NCBI GenBank assembly: GCA_003864495.1
Contig: ML133498.1
Span: 581,418 to 645,417, forward strand
Direction: 5' to 3'
Length of the DNA: 64,000 nt
From: Nemopilema nomurai
Lineage: Eukaryota; Cnidaria; Scyphozoa; Rhizostomeae; Rhizostomatidae
Shown here: piece after piece, positions 35,901 to 48,400 of the stretch
How the letters are laid out: each line of letters begins with the position of its first letter
How positions within the stretch are numbered: the first letter of the stretch is position 1
Made by a program: the position numbers and the translations under genes
The notes under the pieces: generated by a model
What the model saw: only the letters and a program-made list of their open reading frames with translations
What the model was told of the DNA's origin: nothing
Databases searched by the model: none

Positions 35901-36441
35901 GCAGCTTCTGCAAATAAGCAACAGGTAATTCGCCAATGCATTTACAGACAAGGGTCACATGGCGAGACCGCAGGAGTTAAAACTACTGTCTGTCGAGTTG
36001 ATAAATTATTCTTATCTCAAGGGCCATTAGCTACCAGGTGGTTGTTAATTATTAAGGAGTCCCAGGGACAGTCTACTTCAAAGAGAGCGACAAACAGTCG
36101 AATCGAGGCTAGCAAGCAGCCCGCAGTGGCTGAGAAGGGCCGTCCTCAATGCTGCCTCATCTCGAGCGTTCGATGCAATGAGCTAGACGGTCTGTTCGCA
36201 AGTTTATCAAGGACGCGATGTGGTCCCTGGCAATGAGAAATTCAATACGAAAAAAATGATGTGGCAATGCATAGAAGAGGTCAATACCTTGCGATTTCAC
36301 TGCCAAATGTATAAAGGTCGGTGGGGCTGTTCTGCTTGAGGTGCAAGTCGATTTTCATTGCCTTGGAAGCTTCCAGAATTGACGAGCGGCTTTTCGACAC
36401 CCTCCTCGCACCAGGAACATTCATAACAGACGCAACGTGAT
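32915..36441 (-). CDS. OBSCN: Obscurin-like gene: protein kinase 2 and C-terminus
   Basis: Exons 36441-36288, 35246-35046, 34806-34550, 34329-34254, 33941-33789, 33606-33561, 33434-33354 and 33031-32915. The leader has a basic RRVSKSRSSILEASKAMK stretch. The kinase follows: YTFGSEIARGRFAVIKK loop (first glycine replaced), FAAKLVK lysine, HLDIKPGN catalytic loop, LIDYGSS in place of DFG, GTAEFMSPE, DIWGVGVVTYALLSG, RPTASSLLEDPW. The catalytic Asp and metal-binding Asp are present, so activity is possible, though DYG and the altered glycine loop are atypical. The protein ends with about 65 residues that become acidic (SDNDEEGADEDLD). In vertebrate obscurin this is the C-terminal kinase. Confidence 0.92.
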
Positions 36442-39400
36442 CTGAAAGATAAGGCACACTTGAAATGATGACGGGCTATTCAAAGCTGTTGGAAGGGAAG
36501 GCTTGTTACTTGTTTAATGAGCAAGGAGCCGAAAAACAAGGTGTGGTGGAAAGCTCTGAATCCCTAAATATTGATTGTGGACCAAAAAAAAGAAAAAATC
36601 CATCCACTCTATGTTTCATGTCTAATGAAAGTTATCTTAATACTTATTTGAATTGATGCGAAAAGACAATAAGTCACCCGCAACAAATCATTCCCAGTCA
36701 AAATTAAATCCAAAGCTTTGATCAAAAGCTCCTTTCTGCCACATGTTTTCTCATCTATAACTTTACCGTCATCAGTTTGGTCGTCTTGCGACCTGGCGCT
36801 GGTATCTGCTTGGTCCTCGCCTGCTTTTAGTGCTGTCCCGGCACATAAATCAGCACCCTTGTCGGCTCCATCTGTCCCTTCCCTTTCTGTGCCACTTTCC
36901 TTCCCATTCGACTGACTGATGGCCCCTCCATTAAGAACTTTCGCACTCCCCCCCTTCCCTTGCTTACTTGCCGACCCATTTCCCTTCTTCTTCTTGTTCT
37001 TTCTGTTCACTTTCTTGTTCTTGTTGCGAGACACGAACTCCGCATAGGCTGCCTTCTGTCTGTCCGCATTGGCTTGCTGCAATCCTGCCTGATTTCCACC
37101 TTTCCCCGAATTCCCTTTCTTCCCTCTCGGGGAAGTAGCCTTTCGATTCTCAGTGGGCACATTGGCATTTTCATCGACTGCACTCATTTTGACAAACCTT
37201 TTGCCTCACTAACCTTCCGCTTCTGCCGTCTAACCAAATGGGTTGAGTTGATGATATTTACTTTCAACGAGCATGCAGCAGCACCGATCTATGCCTTACG
37301 GGTTAGAAGCAATTGGGCATTCTTGTATCAGCCGTAACCGGCCATTATCATGCCAAAAGTAAAGGATACAAATACACGACCTCCTAAACCTGTACCATTC
37401 ACCACACCTGGGCAATGTGGAACACAAACGGAACGGGGGTAGCAAGTGGGGAAAGCGATCAATTTTAATGAGTAGCAACCTGGACCACAACTTTACGCGT
37501 CAATATGATGAATAAACATAGCCAGCATGCTTTCACATTGATAATGGAAATGCACTGAGTTAATAATTAATGGTTAAATGAACGCATAACTCCATTGAAT
37601 TGAATTGATATCATTCATGGTTCTTACTCTGACCTCGTTCACAGGCTGCATGTCTACAAACTCACGCGATGCTACAAGCGCAGGTCCATACTGGAAGCAC
37701 TAAGAGAAGCAGGAAAGCTCGAGGTCAGTTGGGATTTAGATATGAGCAATTACTGCAATGTGGCGAATTAAACATAGACGTAACCGACTCTACGACAATA
37801 TTTCACATCTTCCAATCATTTTTCTGCTCCAAGCAGCACATTCCATCACTTTTCTTTAAGCTTCTTTGAGTTATCCTGGAGGTCAGGTGTCTCGATTTCT
37901 CAGAAGCACGAGGAAACGTCCATAGATTTTCTGCTGCACTATCGAACGTGACAGGTAAAGCCGGATCATAAAATATAGAAATTGCCCAGGAATTAAGAAG
38001 TTCGACTCACCGACTACTGTAGTTTCCACAAAACCCGTTGGCTTACTGAAGCTACTCTGCCCAACAACATTCTTTGCATTTACTCTGAATCGATACGAGC
38101 TTTCCGGCTCCAGGTCATCCACCACTGTAATGCTTTCCTTTATGTTGCTACAAACAATGGTCCAACTCTTTTCTCCAACCTTCTTGCACTCGAGACAATA
38201 ACCCGTTATCGGACTATTCCCGTCAAAAGGAGGCTGCCACTGAACGAGGGCGCTGTTCCCACACACTTTCGGAACAGCTGGCGGAGAAGGCTCGTCTGGC
38301 ACGTCTGCATGAGAGAAAAATTTGCTAAGGACACAGGGATTCATCATAACTGAAGATTACATATATGTAGCACCGTTATCACTCACTTCGAGCCCTGTGC
38401 CATGGTAAGGAATGGAAAAGGCTTCAACAAACCTGTGATGATCAACTGGCACTTGGACTCAATTGATCCGTGTTTGCTTTCAAGACGCACAGAATATCTT
38501 CCACTGACGGAACAGACAACTTTACGGAGTTTGAGAGTCGTCACGCCCTTGTCGTTTGTAATACCGATGTCTTCATTCTCGACCACTTCCTTCCCTTCGT
38601 ATTTCCAAGATACCGATGGGGTTGGATCTGACACGTATTGCACAGAGAGAGAAATGTTATCCCCTCTAGAACATTTCGTGTCCTGGAGTTTGTTTACCAG
38701 AGTCGGCGCTGCAAAAAGGACAATACGTCTCATCTCTCTGAGTGAAATACATGCATAATTTCAAGTCAGTGAGGTCCACTATACACCTACGGTTACTATT
38801 TAGTCAGGTGCTATCGAAACAAAAAGGCACCAACATAATATTCATTTTTCATTCTTCACCACATCGGTCGCTGTTTTACCTTGTGACTCCTCTTCCTCAG
38901 CCACTGCGACTCTCTTCCAGCCTGGCTTTTTCCCAGCAGTTGTTTCTTCGACTTTCTCGAGAGAGGGACTTAGGCCCGGCGTGACCTTCGTCGTCAGCTT
39001 GTCCTGCTTGACATCCGCAGTGGCCGACTTCACGCCGCTGAGCAGGCGGCTCAAGAAGTTTGTGCTCCGAACTGCTGTTATGGTTTTCTGCACAAAAGTG
39101 GAGTTATCAGTTAATGGCGGTGGGAGACAAAAGTAGGGATACCAACATGATAAATATAAGATAGTGGTAGCTTTCAAAAATAAAGCTGATTTGTATGCGC
39201 TGAAACGACATCTTGTAAACTGTGAAACAAACCTTCCACTTTCTTCTTGCAGTGAAGGCCTTTAGGCGGTCCGTCTTTAACTTCTTTTTCGATCTTTTAA
39301 ACTGCAGAAGAGAGTCAAATTGTCAAAATCATGTTATCAATGTTTTGAAAGTGACACAAAAAGTGCTAGAAGATTTCAGAATATATATACAGAAGGTCCA

Positions 39401-42400
39401 TGTGGAAATGGGATATGGATTGACTCACCATTAACCATGGGTGCTCAAAACACTCCTTCACAGTGCTCCTTTTTCTAAAAGACAAGCAGACACAATCAGC
39501 CTAAAGTTCTGCAAATACAACATAACGACCAACAAGACTTATAACCGCGTGCTTTCTTTACAGTGTCCTTGACAAAAACGACAACAAATGCAGGGACAAG
39601 AAGCATTTGCACACAGCAATATGAGCAATGCAGTTCCGTATTCCAACAGATGCACCACAAATTCAAGGCTGAATACAAATTATAAACGGTGATGCTTTTG
39701 GGAAAATTTTTCCCAGAATTCCTGGAATCACCGTTTTGGTATTTGTCCTGCCTTCTCCCAATTTTTTGCTTCAAATTTTTACCCTTATGAAATAATTAAA
39801 CAGAGGAGGGAAATAAAAATGGCCACTTACTTTTGAGCTTTGACAAGCAAATCCTGAATAAACTCTCTCGCCTCTTGACTGATTTCTTCAAAGACCGGGT
39901 CATCGAAATCCCATTCGGCCGTGGTAACGTTGGCCAGTGTTTCCGCGTCGTTGTCTCCCATGAAAGGTGACAATCCGCTCAGCCTGCAAAGGGCCATGCA
40001 TCAACATATTGCAAAAAATATCATAAAAGAGTCATTCAGCATCATTCAAAGTTGACAAATGGACAAAGACAGTGCAGATGAAGCCTTAAAAGCTTGTTAT
40101 GTTAATTGGGGCGTTGTAACTGCGTGTTGCCTACTTCATCAAGATTGACTCATCGAAACTGGTTGATCGAGTTTGGTTTGCGACAATGATGCAATACGAT
40201 CGTGGTAGATTTCATTAGCAATGAGTAATACTTACAAGACATAGGTAATCACTCCAATAGACCTAAGAGGAGAAGAGCGTATCAAGATGAAGCATTCACT
40301 AACAGCCTTTAAAGTGGAAGCATAATTGGTTGCTGAAAACGAGCCATTATTACTAGAAAATAAACATACGTCTGGCATCAAAGAGGAAAATATTTCAGCC
40401 TTACGGTTTAGGCGATCTGACATGCCGAAGCGGTTACTGCTTGCAGAAGAGGCGCGCAAGGGAAAAGACACAAGCGAAAGAAAGCAAGCGAAAGAACGCA
40501 AGCCAAAGGACGCAAGCCAAAGGACGCAAGCCAAAGGACGCAAGCCAAAGGACGAAGTAGATAGACTTACCACATGTCCGTAGCAGTGCTCACGGTGTCA
40601 TAGCTAATCACCTCCGGAGCTGCAGAAAGGTAAGGCAACAATAGGTCAAGGCTAGACATTCTAATGCAATTCAAATGACGTCACATTTCAACGCTACAAG
40701 TGTCTTGAAACCGCAAGCACAAATTGCAGACAGATGGAAGATTAATAACAGCAACAGACATGAACTGGGAAGGAGGAGACATTAGCAATGGAGGGGCTGG
40801 GTAAAGCTGACACTTTATCCTGGTGCAACTAGCATTGGGGAAAGGTGGGCTACACAATCGGAACACAAGGGCAATTAGGTGACTGCATGTCAGTGAGCTT
40901 AACATCCGCCTAACTGCATCTGGGTTTGCAATAGGTACGTAGATGCTTTCACATACCAATGAACTCGGGTGTTCCACACAAAACCTGCATTGTTTCATTT
41001 GGGTTGTATTTTCTGGCGAGGCCAAAGTCAATCAATTTGACCTGATTGCTGTTCGGGTTCACTAGCATGATGTTCTCAGGCTGAAAACCAACAAAACAAA
41101 GAGTGTAAGAACGAGCGGTACACAACATAGATCAATGCACCTCATGTTTTCCACTAGCGGACTAAAGCAGTAAACCACTAGCGAACAAGTAACTAAACTA
41201 GAAAGACTCCACCGGTGTTCAGTAGAAGAGACGTGATTACAGGGTAATCCAACCTGATAATGTAATGATTCATAAAAGGCAGCAACGCAACTTCAGTTTA
41301 GCGAGCAAGGCGCAGTTGACAAGAAGACCTACCTTCAAGTCCAGGTGTAGTATCTGTCTCTCGTGCATGTAACTCAGCCCCTGCAAAACCTGCTTCATGT
41401 AATACACTACGACGTGCTCTGAAATGTACTCAAGCTCCGTCAGCTTCTCAAACAATTCTCCTCCTGTCACCAATTCCAAAATCAAAGCACTATTTTTCGA
41501 TGTTTCGTACGCATCGTACAACTGTACGAGTCTCTTGTGGTTGAGTTGATTCATGATCTTGATCTCGTCGTACATGGCTTGCTTCTCACGTGGTTTGCTT
41601 TTAACGAATTTGGCAGCGTATTCCCTTCCGTTGTCTTTGTGCACGCATTTGCTCACAATCCCAAACTTGCCCCTGCGATGCAAACGGGAAGGGATGCAAA
41701 CAGATTCCTATCTCAAATGAGCAGAAAGCAAACCATGATGGTAAGCAACCTCATTGAATTCAAAATAACTCTTTTCATCGTATAACAAATAGCTCGATTT
41801 GTACCAGCGATCGATCGATTAGGCCTGGTGTTTACCAGTGGTCTATCAATGCTTTGCCGAGCACTACCCCCAGTTTTACATGATCAGGACGGTGGTCAAC
41901 CTACCTTCCCAGTTCATCCTTCATAGAGTAAAAGCTTTCTGCGTCTTCCCGCTTGATTTCGACCGGGGGACGGTCTGGCATGGGCTCCGGTTCTGAAACT
42001 TCGTCCTCAGACTCCGATTCGTACTCGGTGACAAGCCCTGGAAGGAAAAGGACACCATTGCTCGTGACCCGGTCCAAACTCAGGTCATTCGAAAAAGAGA
42101 TGAATATCATTAATTAAAACATTCATCTCCTTGCAAATGATCAAGCAAGCAAGATGACTATACTCATTGAATTATTTTGAAATAGAAAGTGGTTTCCCGC
42201 GGACTTCCTGAGAAATCCTTTTCAATTATCCGAGGAGGGCCGTTTGGACGAACCTTCGACAAAAAGCATGGCGCTGCTTGTGACGGTCCCTTCGCTGTTC
42301 TTGGCGACGCAACTGATTTTCCCAGCCGTATCCGAGCTGCCATGGGTTATAATCAAAACACAGTTGTCGTCCGCGTCGAATAACATCGTGAATTGCTTGC

Positions 42401-45400
42401 TCTCGGCCAGTTTTTCCCCGTCTTTAAACCACTCAACATCTGGGTCCGGGTTGCCAATCACTCGACATTTGAATTTTGCGGCTTTGCCTTCGAAGATGAA
42501 GCAGTCCTCCAGCTCCTTTGTAAAGATTGGCGGCCCGAAAGGAATCCCTGTTTGAAAATAAATTGTTGTCCCTCTCTTAGAAGCAAGTAATAGTAATTGA
42601 ATTCAATTAGAATAACAAAAGGCATGAATCAGCAGAATCGTAATGCAGTTTGGCGACATAAAAGCATTCACAAAAAATTTGCAGCCGTATTAAACAGTTG
42701 GTACCGAGATAGGCAAATTTAAAAGACTCAAGCATGGTAAAAACCTTTCTGAATTACCAAAGTTAATCAACTCTTGTTTCTTCAGCTTTTGTTCGGGACA
42801 TACTTCGGAAAAATCTACGAAAGAGCGTTGTACGTACCTCCCTCGTCTCCTTCACAGGCTACACCCGTCTGGCTTGGGCTTTTCAAGGATTCGTGCACTC
42901 TGTTTCCACTAAAAATTAGGGGGCTTCTTGACCGAGGTGGTCGCGATCGCCGCGACGGGGCACTTTCATCGCTGCTGGAGTAGTCCCCCTGCGCAGCGAC
43001 ATTACGGCGCTCCTTCAGGTTACTGAATGGCGAAAGCCTTGGCGCGACATCCGCCTCCGCAGGCATCAACAAAGTCTTGTGGTCATTGTGGCTTTGGTTC
43101 GAAAGCGCAGCGACCTCTTCATCAGTGTGCGATGCAATGCTGATACGAAGAAAGCGAGGGCGTGATCAGGGCAAGGCAAGTCTTGTGGCCAAGAAAATAT
43201 GCCACGCATATACGTTAGCTATGCTGCGCTTAACTTGGTAAAGCTCATTAACCTACATAAAATGGCCAAAGCCTTGGAATGCAAGTGAAGGACAAGGATT
43301 GCATACGCGGCCTTGAATACACACCTCTCGGTATCATAGCCGTCGCTCAACTCTCTCTCGCAATCGGAGTTTCCATTCTCTTTGACTATAATTGGCGATT
43401 TCACCACCGGTGCTAAAATTGAAAGAAGAAATTTAGAATTATTGAAAGGGAGAGGACCGAGACAAGATCTATACAGGGCGCTGCTTCAAAAGCAAATGAA
43501 AAAGAAGGGTGAGGGCCTTCCAGAACGACTAGCGGTGGTGAACGGAACAACAGGCATGTGCACACGAATATACCTTTCACAAGTACTGATGCGCTGCACT
43601 TGCTTGGTTCACTCCAGCCAACAGAATTGCAGGCAGAGACACGGAAGACATACTCGTCGCTTTTGGTTAGGCCATCCACAGTTGCAGTCGTGGTGGTTAG
43701 TTGGTCATCGACTAGATCCCAGTCTTCCGGACGATCGTCTTCATTTCTCTGCTCCAACATGTAGTGAGTGACGTCACTTCCGTCATCTTCCTTTGGTGCA
43801 GTCCACGACAGAGTTACAGAGTCGTCTGTGATGTTATTGACCGTTGGCCGACCTGGTTCGGACGGGATACCTTGAGAATGAACAAAACGAATCAAAACAC
43901 GAATGGGAGAGTGTTGATAACCACCATAACAGAAATGGGCCGCCTTCATCCTGACGCAAAAGAGAAACCCGAGTACTTACAAAGAACAGCGAGAACGGCC
44001 TTGCAACACGCTTCCCCTTCGCTGTTTGCTATTTTGCACGTGTATTCACCGCGGTCGGCCAGTGTGACGTCAGCAATATCAAGAATTGCGAATTTGTCCG
44101 TCGTTTCGATGAGATATCTTCCGGCATTATCAATTTCATTCGCTCCAAAAAACCATTTCACAGACGGGGCCGGGAAACCATCGATGGCACATTTGAAGGA
44201 ATGCGAATTACCATGCACGGCTTGACCATCATCGAACGTTTCTAGGAACCTGGGTGGAACTGGCGCGAAAAAAGGAAAATGAATGGGTGGCGAGTAAACT
44301 ATCGAAACGAGAGCAGTTCTACGGACGAGGCCAAGTGGGATTAGCAGTAACTTTTGGGTTAATGACAGACAAATTAATTCCACCTTCAATGGATACTAGT
44401 CTGGTCGATATACACACACGCAGAGTAGACTGGCTTACACAGGTCACGAGTGATCTCACAGCGATGATCGGGATGGTTGCGCCTCCGCACTTACCATTAA
44501 CGACGAGCTCCGCCATGCAGCTGATGCTTCCGGCGGCATTAGAAGCAGTCACGCCATACAGGCCCGCGTAGCCAAAGGTAACGTCTTCCAACACAAGCAG
44601 TTCACTGCCGTCCTTCTTTGCCTGAAACTTGATGTATTCGTTTTCTTCCAGCTTCTCGTCGTCCAATGTCCATTCTATGTCTGCCTCGCAATCAACTAGA
44701 CAGTCAAATATGACAGTCTCTCCTTCGACTGCCCTTTGCGACTCAAGAGCCCTGACGAAATTTGGTAGCGCTATAAAATAAAATACAGGCTTGCATATAT
44801 GCTTTCCGCAAATGCAGGAAACATCCAAGGAAAGAGTGTACGCAAACTTTCTGGATGCACGCAAAAATAATAACGAGTGTTGCTGGAAAGGAAACTTGCT
44901 TACTCATCAAATCTAACAACATTACCTAGCACGTTTCAACAACAAAGGCGAATTTACATTTTCTAGCCGACTGTTGCAAATACTACTATTTCTAGAACGT
45001 TTAAAAACAAAAAGAAGAAATGTTACAAGGCAACAGTGCAAGTGAAAGTGGCGTGAAAATCACTTATCTGGTGTTCTTTGTGCAAGTGGCAAGCATTTAG
45101 GCCCAATCAAAACTCACTTGAAATGAAACTTACAGGACAAAACTGAACCTTCGGTTGACAATTCTGAACTGGTTCTGGATCGCTCAGTAGAAAATTCGGA
45201 ATCGGGAAACGATTTGCAACTGGAATATTCAGATAACGTCCTCTCACCTAAGGAAGCGACGTCTGCCTCGGAATCGGCCGCCCTGACGAGGCTGGGCTTT
45301 CGCAACCACTGCGCAGGAACCCAACAGCGCCTAGGGCCATTGTCGGTTATTTTGGCTTCAACTAAGAAGAGCCCAGAGCCCGCCTTAAGCACAGTCACGT

Positions 45401-48400
45401 GTTCTCCTTTCCTTATGATGAGCGTCTCGGTGGAACGGGATTTCGCGTCCGATGTCATCTCATATGACGCACTAATGTCGATAGGTTCACTCTGGCAAGA
45501 ACAAGATGGTAAAAATGGTTCACATTTATCTACAACAAAACTACTTTAGACTACTAAGCTTCAGGCTGCACCGAAAGAATGGCTTACGCGTTCTTTGAAG
45601 GGAAATGTATACTGCAGCAGAAGTACAAAGGTCACCAACAAACTAGGCCATACCTCTATAGGTAATGAGCCAAAATCACTTGCAATGTAAGCCTCCTCCA
45701 CATTCAACATAGCATCCATGTGTGTCTCATCGGCAGTGTGGGAGCAGAACTCCTTCAGTGAGGGAGCCGCAGCCGACTGCCCAGCGGGAGCTTGAAGCGT
45801 CTTGAACAGTCCCGACTTGTCCGCGGTAGTCTCGACGATTTCAGTCAGAGGAGCATCCGACTTCGAGCGCACTAAGGTGACTTTGTTCTTCATGTCGTCG
45901 TAATCAATCATTTGAGCCGGGGCCGACTTTCTTTTGGATGATTCTGTCAACAAACAAAGCAAACACCACTTTGATAATCCCTTCGAATGTTGTTCGCAGG
46001 AAGAATTCATGGTTGAATATTCTTGGCTTTGAACAAAAGGCTTAAAATATAATGGAGTCTTGCCAAAGGACTCACACAGATGGGACGACTGACTTTCATC
46101 TCCGGTATAGAAGCTAAATATACCCTTAGGTACAAAGCACTTTTACACCAAGCTTCGTTAGCTGGTTGCCACTTGCCAGAGCCTTTAAAGACTATGGCAC
46201 TAGATCCAAAGAAACAGCCCCATTGAAGGTAATCATCAAAGTCGCCATCAAAATGTTTACCGCTAGAAAATTTGTGCTACGTTGCGTAAATCAAACGGGA
46301 GAAGAATATGCAAATAACGTAAGCTTCTTGGTTGATTAACCGTGAGAGTGAAACGTCTGTCTCACAGATAAAAAATATCAAGAAGGAGTTGTAGGGGAGA
46401 TCATTAGAGAAAGGAGGAACGGCGCACCTTTGAGAGCGTTGAGCTGGCGGCCAAGAATGTCACGAATTTCCTTGACCCAAGACTGCTTTATCCATAAAGT
46501 TTTCGCCTAAATGTAACAAAAAAGAAATAAGACATCCAATCACATGCTCTTCCTCAGAAAAAGTGCTTAAAGTGTGCGAAAATTCCGTTTATATTGCTCC
46601 GTAATACTTGAAAATGTAATCACATTCTTAAGGCAAATGGCTGCTCCTGTGCAGTTAAATTACTACTTTGAACAAGCAAATTACAAGCAGAGGGTTTCTA
46701 TTGGACAGCTGCAATGAGCAAATCTCTCAGTTCAGAGATAATTTTAGAGTGAAGATTACTAGAAACCCACTCAACCGGAAAGCTAGAGGGCTGCATCATC
46801 TAAAAAGATTCTGAAAAACACTGGATTCGGTCAAAGCCCCAAATCTTATCACATTAATAAGCAAATTCGATGACGAAGCAATTGACCTTACAGACGCAAC
46901 CATGTCAGGAACAAATGAGGTCTGAGGAAGTCTCATTAAACACGAGTACTCTCAAAAATATGATTCAGCCTTGAAGAGAGACATAACTGTCGGAAGTTGG
47001 TCACCTCAAATGTCCACTGTAAGCTGGCCGTGGATGCTGATTTGCCAACCCAAACGCGCCACCTTCTTGCATCACTGTCTACTGACTCTGTCAGGCCAGC
47101 GTCCGACATCTACAAGATTCATAAGGACCATTATAACATTTGTGGTAGAAAACCTTCAACATATACAAGCAACAGATTCATAAGAAACACTATAATATTT
47201 GTGGCAGAAGACTTCCAATATCTACAAGCAACAGATTCATAAGGATCACTATAACATTTGTGGCAGAAGACCTCCAGCATCTATGATGAAGGTAGTCGTT
47301 CACCGGTGATGGCATAAGTAGCTGAGGTTATAAATGTTCAGAGCTACAAAACTTAAAAAACTGCAAGAGATATGCAAAAGAAACAGAAACGTTGGTTTCA
47401 CTGTTCCATGAAATTTTCAAATGGCCGAATTCCAAGAATTAGCAATCGTGATAAGGAACTCTTAACCATACGATGCATACCTTGACGACAAACTTAAAAC
47501 AATATGTGAACTCATCCTTCCGGGTTTCTTTTGTTTTAGTTCCGATCAGTAGCCTCTCAAACAAAAACAGATGCCTTTCTTTTCCACGTCCCTTTACTTT
47601 CCCTTCCCAGCAAATAACATCCTCCTACGAAAGAGAATGCACAGTGAGACCCGTTATACTAACCGAAATCCTTTTCGTCGATATCCACTACCACCACCAA
47701 CTAAAAGGGCTGGCAACTGTTGTTTATCCCAGGCCTTATGCACCAATCTCGCACGAAACGCGATCGTTCTGATTGTGCTCGTACTTAGCTTTGTTCTCCC
47801 CCTGTGAAACAACCCTGACAAGATGCATTACAGTCAGCCCAAACAACAACAACAACAAACAGACAAAAGAGGCCAACGAGAACAAGCACCTCTCATTCTA
47901 GCATCCCTCAATAAGTAGTCTTTGTTGCAAGACTCAATATGTGCTTTCAATATGCAAATAACAAGAATAGTAGAAAAAAAATGGAGCATTGCTTACATGT
48001 CGAAGTAAACTTCCCCCATCTTCCAGCAAAATGTCTCCCTGAAAAAGAATTCGAGCAGATGGTTTTGAAGAGTAGTCTTAATCGACACACATGAGTTAAG
48101 GTTTCATGGGGAACTAATCCATTTAGTAACTGATACCCTTCCCTAGAAACTTTCATCCCCGCTGAGAAACCTTCGATAAATACTATTTCAACATAAATCC
48201 TCGACAGTAATTATTTTCATAAACAACCTTCTTACTTTTGGAAACCAGCATGATCACCAAGTGGAGCTGTGCGTAAGCAAGGAGTTGGCTTCGTGAGTGT
48301 GAATGTAGAAAACAAACAGACCATGCAATAAACGCTGGCAATGAGAATTTCTAGCTTTACAAACCTTGTAACCAGAGATTTTGGCAACATGTAGCATGTC

